A program made the translations under genes and the position numbers. A stretch of 34,546 nucleotides of DNA from Gammaproteobacteria bacterium (lineage in GTDB: Bacteria; Pseudomonadota; Gammaproteobacteria; S012-40): the NCBI GenBank assembly GCA_919902765.1, contig CAKKRP010000034.1, forward strand, positions 1 through 34,546, given 5' to 3'. Below the pieces are notes generated by a model that saw only the letters and a list, made by a program, of their open reading frames with translations, was not told the DNA's origin and made no database searches. How positions within the stretch are numbered: position 1 is the stretch's first letter; each line of letters starts with the position of its first letter. Positions 10,375 to 18,883 of the stretch are shown piece after piece.

Positions 10375-11970
10375 TCAACTTGCGCATTTATTTTCAGCGG
10401 TCATTTCAATCTTAACGGGTATTTGCGCCAACACCTTGCTCACCAAACCCTGTTTCAGATCGGCCAAGGCGGTAAATGTCCCCGCGTATGCCTGATCTTC
10501 TTCACGCATTTGATAACAGGTCTTGCCATCGATATCCAGCAACACGCCGGGGATGCCTGCATTCAAAAACGCCTGTTGACGTTTGACAAAAAATTCTTCA
10601 CAACACGCGCCGATATAGGATTTAACGCCGGTCTCCTTCATGCGCGTCAGCGTTGCCTGCAAATGTTCAAAGCGTATGATCGTGACCGCCTCCATACCGC
10701 GCTCGCGCGCCAGACGGTATGCGTCGCCGATGGTACACATGCCGCACTCGCTGCAACCCTGCGTAAACCGAAATTTACACGCCGGCAGTTTCGCGCAATA
10801 GGGCAGTAACATGACGGTCGCCTCGCTGACGACCTCGCCTAGCGTGCGTCCCTCCGGCACATTCACCGGATACACGGCGTTGGCATCGTCTAGATCCAAA
10901 CCCATGCGCGTGTATTCGATTTTTTCTAAGGCCATGCGTAACACCAACATAAAATCTTCAGCGGTCAAACCACAAAAATCGATTTCATTTTGTTCAAAAA
11001 ACGTCTCTACACTGCGTTTTATAAACGGAAACGCCACCCCGCTCAACTGGCGCGCGAGCCTTTGCATCGCATCTGAGGGCTGCACATCGAAATCGCCGGC
11101 AATAGTCACCCCGGTGACGCACGACTGTTGCATATCGACTGCGATATTGGCCCGCACGACGCCGCCGTGACGCTTGATAACGCTTTGCAATATCCTTAAT
11201 CCTTCAGGCGTGCGCATGCGTTGCACCCAATCGGGATGAGCGTCCGCAACGCATTGCGCCGCCCACGCGGATTGCTCATCCGGCGTCAGCGCTTGCGGTG
11301 AAAATTCCACACCCAATGCGCTTGCAAAGCTAGCCGCCAAGGCCGCTTGGACTAGCGAATAATCCGGAGCGGCGGACAACAAATCGACTAATCCGACGAC
11401 GCGATCACGCGCCGCATCCAGACCTTCCGGCGTTAATTTTTCCATGGGCACTTTGAGCGCCCACAACATCGAATGCACATCCACGTTAAATAAAATACTG
11501 CCCTGCAATAACACGGTATCGGCGACGACAACGCCATTGATGCCGCCCAATTTTTTGCCGTTGACTTCGATATCGTTGCGTGGCCTGAATACCGCATCGA
11601 CACCCAGCGTTTTAAGCGCATCTATTGCGACTTGCGCCGCCCATGCGATACCGCTCTGAAAATCGCCCTGCGGCAACGCGGCGCGCGGCGCGATTAAACT
11701 CCAATGCAGTTGGCGGTCGTCTAAATATAATGCACCGCCGCCCGTCATCCGCCGCGCCACGGCGATGCGCCGGGCCTGACAATAATCCCAGCGCACCTCT
11801 TGCTCCATTATTTGATGCACACCTAGCGCGACTGCGGGCGTAGCGTAACGATAAATGCGCAGAGAATTCGCCCCCCCGCGACGCCGCCGTTCCAATAATG
11901 ACCTATCCAAGGCCAAATGCTCGGTGACCGCTAGTGTTTCCGAGGCTAATAGTCTCCAATGATTGTGCAT
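10375..11970 (-). CDS. Lipoate-protein ligase fused to a DUF116 cysteine-rich domain
   Basis: A 531-residue fusion. The N-terminal 230 residues are a BPL/LplA/LipB-type ligase domain: RRMTGGGALYLD at 73-84 is the lipoate-binding loop and RNDIEVNGKKLGG at 131-143 carries the expected catalytic Lys (about 140). Residues 245-320 look like the LplA accessory domain (GGVVRANIAVDM and IAGDFDVQP). The C-terminal 150 residues match DUF116, with Cys at about 392, 398, 406, 409, 412, 456, 457 and 485 (CKFRFTQGCSECGMC, SYIGACCEEFF); these could bind an Fe-S cluster or another metal. The ATG at 11968-11970 is chosen because TAGGAGAC precedes it; the frame extends 13 codons further upstream. The lipoylated target is not in the window. 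Confidence 0.85.
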   Translation of the reverse strand: MHNHWRLLASETLAVTEHLALDRSLLERRRRGGANSLRIYRYATPAVALGVHQIMEQEVRWDYCQARRIAVARRMTGGGALYLDDRQLHWSLIAPRAALPQGDFQSGIAWAAQVAIDALKTLGVDAVFRPRNDIEVNGKKLGGINGVVVADTVLLQGSILFNVDVHSMLWALKVPMEKLTPEGLDAARDRVVGLVDLLSAAPDYSLVQAALAASFASALGVEFSPQALTPDEQSAWAAQCVADAHPDWVQRMRTPEGLRILQSVIKRHGGVVRANIAVDMQQSCVTGVTIAGDFDVQPSDAMQRLARQLSGVAFPFIKRSVETFFEQNEIDFCGLTAEDFMLVLRMALEKIEYTRMGLDLDDANAVYPVNVPEGRTLGEVVSEATVMLLPYCAKLPACKFRFTQGCSECGMCTIGDAYRLARERGMEAVTIIRFEHLQATLTRMKETGVKSYIGACCEEFFVKRQQAFLNAGIPGVLLDIDGKTCYQMREEDQAYAGTFTALADLKQGLVSKVLAQIPVKIEMTAENKCAS

Positions 11971-12030
11971 GACGCGTCTCCTACGCAAGGGAAAATGGTT
12001 ACGACACAATACTATAACTATTTAAGCACT

Positions 12031-12067
12031 CAACAAACATATTATAATTTGTCTAGAATGTTTGTTG
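12031..12067. promoter_or_regulatory. Operator-like 10-bp inverted repeat over a divergent promoter
   Basis: CAACAAACAT (12031-12040) is repeated in perfect inversion as ATGTTTGTTG (12058-12067). The 17-base centre holds TATAAT at 12043-12048 on the plus strand and also TATAAT on the minus strand (12046-12041). The arrangement suits a dimeric repressor controlling one or both divergent genes. No strong -35 element was found on either strand, so the promoter assignment is tentative. Confidence 0.45.
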
Positions 12068-12278
12068 GGTGGGTTTTCACAGCAATTTTCGCAATTTTTT
12101 GAACTCTATAAGTTTATTTATGCACGCCATATATGGATTTCATGAACCGACCCTGATACCATTAAACATGAAAATAACGAGTGGATACGCCCACCTTCCG
12201 ACCGATGGAACGGGACGATAAATCGAACTTTTGCTAGATCGATTTTGGCGGGGCAGCGTTCATTTTCCCGCGCATCCC

Positions 12279-12328
12279 TTGAGCCCCAAGCTGGGGGGCA
12301 ATGAATTGTGGTGCTCGTTGGGGCTCAA
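12279..12328 (+). promoter_or_regulatory. Alternative hairpins in the leader of the SoxB-like gene
   Basis: TTGAGCCCCAA (12279-12289) pairs perfectly with TTGGGGCTCAA (12318-12328). The same left arm can instead form CCCCA-AGC-TGGGG at 12284-12296. The two foldings exclude each other, as in attenuators or riboswitch-like leaders. The structure ends about 45 bases before the ATG. No known riboswitch class was recognised. Confidence 0.4.
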
Positions 12329-12372
12329 ACTGCGCGTTTAGACGACAACTTCAACAACTTTATGAGGTATCT

Positions 12373-15078
12373 ATGCAGTTCCGTACATCATTATTCCAGC
12401 GCCGCCCGCTGCTCGCCGCAACGTTGGCGGTACTGGGCGCGATGGCAACCACATCGGCACACGCCGATAGTCAAGTCACGCTGATTCACACCGGCGATTT
12501 TCACGGTCATCTGACCCCACGCCCGAACCTGCGCGGCAATGCAGACTATCCCGGCCAAATGGTCGGCGGTCTGGCGCGTATCGCGGCGGAGATCAAAAAC
12601 ATTCAAGCCAGTAAGGGCGGCGCGGGCAACACCTTAGTGCTGCACACCGGCGATACCATCCAAGGCTCCGGCGAGGCCTTATATACACGCGGCCAGGCCA
12701 TCGTCGATGTCGTCGATATGTTTGGCATAGACGCCTATGCGCCCGGTAACTGGGATTATGTATATGGCCCCGAGCGCTTTAAAGAACTGTTTGCAATGCA
12801 ATTAGACCCCAATCTGCCCACTTTGCCCGAACAAACCGAAGGCCGGGTCGTGGCCCCGCCGTTTGGTACGCGTTGGGGAGGTGTGGTGTCGAACTTATAT
12901 CTCACCAGCCCTAACCCCAGCGCGCCGATAAATCCAGGCTCCGTGGGCACCGCGCAGGATGCCAATGTGTCGCAAGCGGAATATGATGCCTATGCGCAAT
13001 GGTATGCCACCAAGGGTCAACGCGTGTTGCCGCCATATTCGATCCGTATCGTCAACGGCGTAAAGGTCGGCCTGCTTGGTTGCACCACCAGCCGCGGCCC
13101 GCAGGTCGTCGGCAAATGGGTGACCACCGGCCTGGAATTCACCGATTGTTCGAACGAAGCGCCGATGTTTGCAGAAGAACTGCGCACCGTGCATGGCGCG
13201 GAAGTCGTAGTGCTGTTGGCGGAGATCGAAATCGGTCGCAATATCCAATTGATCAAAAACAAGATTGTCAAACCGGAACAACACATCGACGTGATCTTGA
13301 ATGCGGACATGCATGAAGAAGTGCTGCAACCGATACAAGTCACCGATGCCGTCGGCAACAAAACCTGGATCATCGAATCCGGTCAGGACGGCGCGTTGGT
13401 GGGCGAAATTAATTTAACGGTAAACGCCGGTGTCGTCACCGGCATGTCCCATGTCCCGCATCGCATTGATGATCGCATCGTCGAAGATGTCGCGGTCGCC
13501 GCTAAAGTGGCGCAAGTACGCGCGCCTTACAACGCAGGTTTTGACGCGTCCATTCCGTGCGACGCCAATAGCCCCTACTGGAATTCCTTCACGCAAGCGA
13601 CGTGTTTGAACGGCCCGCTGAGCGAAGTCGTCGGCAACACCGAGGTGGCCTTGCACCGCAGCAATTTCTCGTCTGAAAACATGCCCGCCGTGATCGAAGG
13701 CAGTTCGCACGACTTCATCGCCGACGCCATGCGCTGGTGGGCGAAATCGGACATGGCGACGGTGCGCGGTTTCCGCTACGGCACCCATGTCGCACCCGGC
13801 CCGATCACGCGCAACGATTTGTTCCACTTCGTGCCTATCGGTCCGCGCGTAGGCAAGGCGTCGCGCATCTCCGCAAACCAATTGCGCAACCAAATCGACA
13901 ACTCGTCGCTGGCGGTATTCAGCAGCGATCCGGGTAATCCGGTCACGCCGCGTCCTAACTACAACAACGCGGTGTATGCGCCTGGTGGCACCAAGGCCGG
14001 ACAATCTCCGGGTGCAGGCCTGCCGGTGTTTGGCGGGGCGGGGAATTCCCTGGGGTGGGGCGGCGGCTGGTTGTTCGCTTACAGCGCTGAGGGCTTCCAC
14101 GTCAACTTCGATCCGTACTTCACGCCGAGCCGGGAGAAAATTAAGGCCCCAGGCGCTACAGGTTCGGGTATAGACTTAGTAGCCAACGCGCAAACGGCAA
14201 CCCCGCCCACCGACACCTCACGCGCGCGTTCGCTAACGGTGAGCATGCCGTGCAAGTATCTGCCACCCGCAGAAATTGCGTCGCGCGCGTGCGACGTTGC
14301 GGATACCGTCACCCGTTACACAACGACCATCACCACCGCGAGCGACGGTTCCTACGTGGGCAACTGGAAAGCCAACTACACCAATGGCCAGGTCAAGGCC
14401 TTGAATGCGGCGGCCTTGGGTTACACCAATAACACACGCGCCGACCTCGCCGACACCGCGACGGCGTGTAATAAAGATGCCGCCGGCAACAATGTCGCAA
14501 ACACCTGCGGCTACACGCCGTTTTTGCTGAATCCGGACGGCTGGCAGTATTTGCGCGGCACACCCAACCAGCCCGACACGGCGTTCACCGTCAACCAGCA
14601 CTTCAAGGCACCTTTGTTTACCGCAGCGGGCTATTGGTATCAGCAAAGCCCCAATACGGTGAATAATTGCAACAATTGCTATCCGATGGGTCTGAATACC
14701 ATCGCCGGCGATGCAAACGCGGCGTATATATTGCCGGTGAATATGCTTGCGGATGGGACTGCCGCGCTGGATGCCAATGGCAATCCGATCTACGAGCGCG
14801 ACGGCAGCGGTAATGTGATATGGGTACCCGACTACAATGACACACCGCAAACGCGTTCGCTGAAACCTAAGCTGGCCGGCGCACCGATTGATCTGACCCA
14901 GATTATCGAAAAATATCTGGCCCAGCTCGGTGGCACGGTCACGTCCAGCGCGCTACCGTCGAATCGCATCGGTTTGTTGAACGTGCTACCGGATAGCACC
15001 GCCACCCTGGGGTTCCCGACCATGCAGCCGCTGTGCGGCGCGATCGGCCAACCGGCCGGTGGCAACGCCTGCCCGTAA
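12373..15078 (+). CDS. SoxB-like metallophosphoesterase / 5'-nucleotidase family exported protein
   Basis: A 901-residue exported protein with a signal peptide ending near HADS (residue 31) and a calcineurin-like two-metal domain. Metal-site motifs are GDFHGHL at 41-47, HTGDTIQGSG at 91-100, GNWDYVYG at 125-132 and NADMHEE around His314. The TIQGSGEALYTRGQAIVDVVD stretch and the short motif GNWDYVYG resemble SoxB thiosulfohydrolases more than ordinary nucleotidases, which have GNHE. At about 900 residues it is far longer than SoxB or UshA (roughly 550). The extra C-terminal 300 residues are rich in Asn, Thr and Ala, and cysteines are scattered there (for example NNCNNCYPMG). The ATG at 12373 has GAGGT upstream and begins the signal peptide; an upstream ATG at 12301 is less likely. 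No other sox gene is present, so thiosulfate oxidation is only a possibility. Confidence 0.8.
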   Translation: MQFRTSLFQRRPLLAATLAVLGAMATTSAHADSQVTLIHTGDFHGHLTPRPNLRGNADYPGQMVGGLARIAAEIKNIQASKGGAGNTLVLHTGDTIQGSGEALYTRGQAIVDVVDMFGIDAYAPGNWDYVYGPERFKELFAMQLDPNLPTLPEQTEGRVVAPPFGTRWGGVVSNLYLTSPNPSAPINPGSVGTAQDANVSQAEYDAYAQWYATKGQRVLPPYSIRIVNGVKVGLLGCTTSRGPQVVGKWVTTGLEFTDCSNEAPMFAEELRTVHGAEVVVLLAEIEIGRNIQLIKNKIVKPEQHIDVILNADMHEEVLQPIQVTDAVGNKTWIIESGQDGALVGEINLTVNAGVVTGMSHVPHRIDDRIVEDVAVAAKVAQVRAPYNAGFDASIPCDANSPYWNSFTQATCLNGPLSEVVGNTEVALHRSNFSSENMPAVIEGSSHDFIADAMRWWAKSDMATVRGFRYGTHVAPGPITRNDLFHFVPIGPRVGKASRISANQLRNQIDNSSLAVFSSDPGNPVTPRPNYNNAVYAPGGTKAGQSPGAGLPVFGGAGNSLGWGGGWLFAYSAEGFHVNFDPYFTPSREKIKAPGATGSGIDLVANAQTATPPTDTSRARSLTVSMPCKYLPPAEIASRACDVADTVTRYTTTITTASDGSYVGNWKANYTNGQVKALNAAALGYTNNTRADLADTATACNKDAAGNNVANTCGYTPFLLNPDGWQYLRGTPNQPDTAFTVNQHFKAPLFTAAGYWYQQSPNTVNNCNNCYPMGLNTIAGDANAAYILPVNMLADGTAALDANGNPIYERDGSGNVIWVPDYNDTPQTRSLKPKLAGAPIDLTQIIEKYLAQLGGTVTSSALPSNRIGLLNVLPDSTATLGFPTMQPLCGAIGQPAGGNACP

Positions 15079-15140
15079 GCGCACGCGCAAGCAAGGACGC
15101 AATAGCGGCGTAGCTACGCCGGAAAAATCCAAATTAGTTT

Positions 15141-15165
15141 GCCCCGCTCAGGCGGGGCTTTTTTT
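15141..15165 (+). terminator. Rho-independent terminator of the SoxB-like gene
   Basis: GCCCCGC (15141-15147) pairs with GCGGGGC (15152-15158) around a 4-base loop and is followed by seven T. It lies 62 bases after the stop codon. This is a textbook intrinsic terminator. Confidence 0.92.
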
Positions 15166-15222
15166 GCGTAACAATTCCATACAGATGCAATATCCCGTTA
15201 ATGCCGTTCAACTGTATTATTA

Positions 15223-15540
15223 CTACAAACCACTGGCGATAATGCGATCAATATATAGAATCAACTGCTGTGTCGTTTCTGCAAGCGTAACCTCGTTATT
15301 ATTCGCGATCTCCTGTTCGACTTTTCTAGCCAAACTCGTCAACTCCACGTAACCGTAACCGCCTCCCAGCCCCTTTATTTTATGCACGGCTTCTTTCAGC
15401 GCGCCCCGATTTTTTTGTTCCAACGCGCCATCGATTTCAGACCGAAAGTGTGGCAGTCTACCGATAAATTCCGCTATCAACGCATCCATCTCCGGACCTT
15501 CGCCGCGCAACGTGGAATATATGTGTTCGGTTTCCACCAT
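15223..15540 (-). CDS. Stand-alone HPt phosphotransfer protein
   Basis: A 105-residue histidine phosphotransfer domain. The phospho-accepting His is at 53 in AVHKIKGLGGGYGY, matching the family H-x2-K-G pattern. The rest is predicted to be a four-helix bundle (LTSLARKVEQEIAN at the third helix). Such proteins relay phosphate from a hybrid kinase to a response regulator. AGAGGAT precedes the ATG. It is transcribed away from the hybrid kinase gene 388 bases to the right. It resembles that kinase's own C-terminal HPt domain (F-x2-R-x-P-x-F-R-x-E before the His, and HKI-x-G at it), so a duplication is likely. Confidence 0.88.
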   Translation of the reverse strand: MVETEHIYSTLRGEGPEMDALIAEFIGRLPHFRSEIDGALEQKNRGALKEAVHKIKGLGGGYGYVELTSLARKVEQEIANNNEVTLAETTQQLILYIDRIIASGL

Positions 15541-15928
15541 GACTTACATCCTCTCGGTAATCCGGCTACTTTGCCCACTATGAAATCCACTATGGGCGTA
15601 TCAAAAGAAACGGTTTTTCACCCTTCATTATCCGCGCATACTTCTCGCCTCTTTAGGCCGTTGCCACAACTATTATTCGAAAAATATAAAATATTCTTCA
15701 ATTGCAAAGTCCGTCGATGACTTTCATCACCCACCCCTGCCGCCCCGCAGGCAACGGTAAACAACCCTACACGAACCCTCAAAACACACATTAATATATA
15801 TTAATCAAAAACTTATAAAAACACTCCGGCTTAAAGTTTAACGCAGTCGCGTCGCTATATTTAAGCCTGTCCGCAAATACAACACAGCGCGTATTTGCCC
15901 ACTTCGCGCACCCCTAATGTGAGCCAGC
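15541..15928. other. Intergenic region between the divergent HPt and hybrid kinase genes
   Basis: No gene was found in these 388 bases. The middle is AT-rich and contains a perfect 14-bp palindrome, TTAATATATATTAA, at 15791-15804, which could be a regulator site. No convincing -35/-10 pair was assigned. Confidence 0.5.
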
Positions 15929-18112
15929 ATGCCAGACAACAAATTGTACGTACCGACTAAAACAAACCAAACGCCGTCGGACGTTTTTTCCTATATTAGT
16001 ATTATCGTCATGCTGACCCTCATCGCTATTATAGTCGTCGTTGACGTCCTGTACATGCGCCACATTCAGCGTACCGGGGAATTGATCGTCCAAAACCGGT
16101 TAGAAAAAATCACCTTGGTGGAATCCATGAAGTCCGTCGCACGTGAACGAACTATCATATTACAACGTATGATGATGATTGACGATCCATTTGAAAATGA
16201 TCAGCTAAACTTAAGATTTGCCTACAATGGCGCCAAGTTTTCAGAACTGCGCTCATTACTCCTAAACAAAGATTTATCAGACGAAGAAAAATATTTATTA
16301 GCTCAACAGGGAAACGTCTCGACAATTGCTGTTCCGCTACAAAATGACATAGTGGATTTGATTTCGGCCGGCCGCCACGCCCAAGCAATTCGTGCCCAGT
16401 TGGAAAGTGCCGTGCCATTACAAGACGAAGTGTTAAAATATTTATCAGCCTTGCTGTTGTATCAAACGAATTTGGCGAAGGCCTCGATAGCACAAACTCG
16501 ACTCGTTTACAAACAAGGCCTGACGGCTATGATCGTCATGACAATCGTGGCGTTTTTCGTCACTTTTATATTGGCGTATTTTTTACGCAAAATCACCCGC
16601 GAACGATCCGATTATTTAACCCAATTGGCCGCCGCCAACCGCGCCAAATCGTCGTTCCTCGCCAAGATGAGCCACGAGATACGCACACCTTTAACGGCCA
16701 TCATCGGCTTCGCCGAAGCGTCTCTAGACAGCGGACAAACAATGGATGAGCGAATCAAGGCGCTCAAAATAATCAAGAAAAGCGGTTTACATTTATTACA
16801 GATAATAAACGATATTTTAGACATATCGAAAATTGAAGCCGAAAAACTCGCCATCAAAAAGATCGAATGTTCACTTTTTGAAATACTCACCGACATCGAG
16901 GCCCTCGCGCGCATACAGTCGGAACACAAAGGGCTTTCATTTAATATAAATTACCAGTATCCATTGCCGAAGTTAATCATGACAGACCCGCTGCGCGCCA
17001 AGCAAATTATCATCAATTTGACCAACAACGCGATAAAGTTTACCAGCAAAGGTCATGTAACCATCAACGTCGCTTATACACAAAATAATAATAAACTCAC
17101 TATCGAAGTCGAGGATACCGGAATCGGCCTATCCGCCGAAGAGGCAACGCATCTCTTTAAAGACTTTGAGCAGGCGGATGCGGAGATCAATCGCAAATTC
17201 GGGGGTACCGGCTTAGGCCTTGCGCTATCGCGAAAATTAGCGCAAATGCTCGATGGCGATGTGAACTTCGATAGCCAAAAAGGCGTCGGCAGTAAATTTC
17301 GTTTAGTACTCGACAATTGCGCGGCAACAATGGATTTTGTCGATACAAACACCATGCAACAAGCATTGAGCGCTACTCGCCAGCCCGGAAAAATAGCTAC
17401 CGCCACTCGCTTCAAAGGACGCGTGTTACTGGTGGAAGACACACCTGAGCTACGCAATTTACTGGTATTCATGCTGCGCCGCGTCGGCATAGACGCAGTG
17501 GTTGCGGAAAACGGGCAAATCGCGCTAGACAAAGTTACGGCGGAGACATTCGATCTAATATTAATGGATATCCAAATGCCCATCGTAGACGGTATCACGG
17601 CGTTCAAGGAAATCAGAGGCCGCAATATTGTCACGCCCATCATCGCCTTAACCGCCAACGCGATGAAGGACGATCAGGAAAGATATAAAGTAATCGGGTT
17701 TAACGGATTTTTGCCCAAACCGGTCAATCGCGACGAAATGAACCGCCTATTAGCGGAATTTCTAGCTACCGACGCTATCCCAACGCCGCAAACATTGTCT
17801 CCATTAGCGCCGGATACGGCTAACAAAGATCCTGAATTTATTAAACTAATCAATACTTTTGTTGCGCGGATTCCCGAATTTAGAACAGAGTTCGCGGCGG
17901 GCCTGGCCAACGAAAGCTGGACTGAAGTCCTCAAAATAGCCCATAAGATCAGGGGTTCCGGTGCCGCAACTGCGTATCCGAAACTCACCGAATTGTGTTC
18001 GTCGGTGATATTTCAATTTAAAAATGACAATTTAGCGGAAGTACGTCGGCTTGTTATTGAAATTTATACTCTATTAGAACGCATTATCGCCGGCAGGTCA
18101 CAGGTGCCCTGA
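15929..18112 (+). CDS. Hybrid sensor histidine kinase with receiver and HPt domains
   Basis: A 727-residue inner-membrane tripartite phosphorelay kinase. Transmembrane helices lie at about 22-43 and 197-219, enclosing a helical periplasmic sensor of about 150 residues. The HisKA box has its His at 249 (MSHEIRTPLTAIIGFAEA). The ATPase domain shows NLTNNAIKFT, DTGIGLS and GGTGLGLALS. The receiver domain has its Asp at 547 (LILMDIQMPIVDG), with ALTAN and LPKPV following. A C-terminal HPt has its His at 672 (IAHKIRGSG). The layout matches BarA/ArcB-type kinases. No clear HAMP domain is visible between TM2 and HisKA. The upstream ribosome site is weak. The cognate output regulator is not adjacent. 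The signal sensed is unknown. Confidence 0.92.
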   Translation: MPDNKLYVPTKTNQTPSDVFSYISIIVMLTLIAIIVVVDVLYMRHIQRTGELIVQNRLEKITLVESMKSVARERTIILQRMMMIDDPFENDQLNLRFAYNGAKFSELRSLLLNKDLSDEEKYLLAQQGNVSTIAVPLQNDIVDLISAGRHAQAIRAQLESAVPLQDEVLKYLSALLLYQTNLAKASIAQTRLVYKQGLTAMIVMTIVAFFVTFILAYFLRKITRERSDYLTQLAAANRAKSSFLAKMSHEIRTPLTAIIGFAEASLDSGQTMDERIKALKIIKKSGLHLLQIINDILDISKIEAEKLAIKKIECSLFEILTDIEALARIQSEHKGLSFNINYQYPLPKLIMTDPLRAKQIIINLTNNAIKFTSKGHVTINVAYTQNNNKLTIEVEDTGIGLSAEEATHLFKDFEQADAEINRKFGGTGLGLALSRKLAQMLDGDVNFDSQKGVGSKFRLVLDNCAATMDFVDTNTMQQALSATRQPGKIATATRFKGRVLLVEDTPELRNLLVFMLRRVGIDAVVAENGQIALDKVTAETFDLILMDIQMPIVDGITAFKEIRGRNIVTPIIALTANAMKDDQERYKVIGFNGFLPKPVNRDEMNRLLAEFLATDAIPTPQTLSPLAPDTANKDPEFIKLINTFVARIPEFRTEFAAGLANESWTEVLKIAHKIRGSGAATAYPKLTELCSSVIFQFKNDNLAEVRRLVIEIYTLLERIIAGRSQVP

Positions 18113-18187
18113 AAAGCGGCGTTAGTGGGTGTCCATGGCCGTCATTGGTCAGATGTTTGTATCGACGAGGTGTCATGTAGGGAACCT

Positions 18188-18769
18188 CTAAATATGACCG
18201 CGAAGCCTCTGATCCACCCACAAACGCCGCCACTCGGCGTGACCGAGGCGGCGCAATGTCGCAATATTATTTTGATAAATCGTAGCGGTGTCGGGAAACG
18301 CCGCTACCGCATGCGCGATGCTCGCTGCGCGCAATAAATGCAATGTCGGGTAGGGCGCGCGGTTGGTGTAGTTCTCGATATCGTCCGCCTCTGCATCGCC
18401 GAATTGGTAATCAGGATGAAAGCTCGCGATTTGAAATTCCTCGTCCATCCCTAGCTTAGCGATCATCGCCTCGGCGGTAGGTAAAAATAGGCTGTATTCG
18501 ATAAATTCCGTTAACACGTTGGGATGTATCAACAGCGTGGTCTCGGTGGTGTTTATATCTGTTTTCTGTAAGAGACGTAACTCATCCGCGAGGTCTTGCG
18601 ACAATTCCGCAGGGGAGTGCGCGTCACTCACGTAATAGCGTATGCGTTGATGCACATGCACGGATTTTGCGAATGGGCACAGATTCAAACCAATAACGGC
18701 GCGTGTGAGCCAGGTCTGTGTGGCCGCTATCACATCATCGGCGGCCGGTGTGGTGACTTTATCGTTCAT
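18188..18769 (-). CDS. DUF1415 family protein
   Basis: A 193-residue cytoplasmic protein matching the DUF1415 family, whose function is unknown. Characteristic segments are VIGLNLCPFAKSVHV near residue 30, FLPTAEAMIAKLG in the centre, and FQIASFHPDYQFGD followed by NRAPYPTLHLLRAASI. The last two form the most conserved part of the family. No signal peptide or membrane helix is seen. The ATG lacks a strong Shine-Dalgarno sequence. The gene converges on the hybrid kinase with about 75 bases between the ends. Confidence 0.85.
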   Translation of the reverse strand: MNDKVTTPAADDVIAATQTWLTRAVIGLNLCPFAKSVHVHQRIRYYVSDAHSPAELSQDLADELRLLQKTDINTTETTLLIHPNVLTEFIEYSLFLPTAEAMIAKLGMDEEFQIASFHPDYQFGDAEADDIENYTNRAPYPTLHLLRAASIAHAVAAFPDTATIYQNNIATLRRLGHAEWRRLWVDQRLRGHI

Positions 18770-18883
18770 TTGATTAAATTGCCCATCGCCAAAAATATTA
18801 TTCTCGACTAGCAGTGCGATATTGCATCGTTATTATACTACGGTTGCGCCGTCTTTATTGAGTTTGTATGTTTTAATCGCTCA

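Larger units (their letters stand above)
12010..12372. other. Intergenic region between the divergent lipoate ligase-DUF116 and SoxB-like genes
   Basis: No gene was found in these 363 bases. They contain an operator-like inverted repeat around a TATAAT on both strands (12031-12067) and a pair of mutually exclusive hairpins (12279-12328) in the probable leader of the SoxB-like gene. Both are listed separately. Much of the rest is AT-rich. Confidence 0.6.

Noticed and set aside
12301-12372. Upstream ATG at 12301 as the start of the SoxB-like protein
   Set aside because: It would place 24 non-hydrophobic residues before the signal peptide and lies inside the leader hairpin; the ATG at 12373 has a ribosome site.
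14233-14850. Long leftward open frame opposite the SoxB-like gene
   Set aside because: Shadow frame of a GC-rich coding region with no recognisable protein features.
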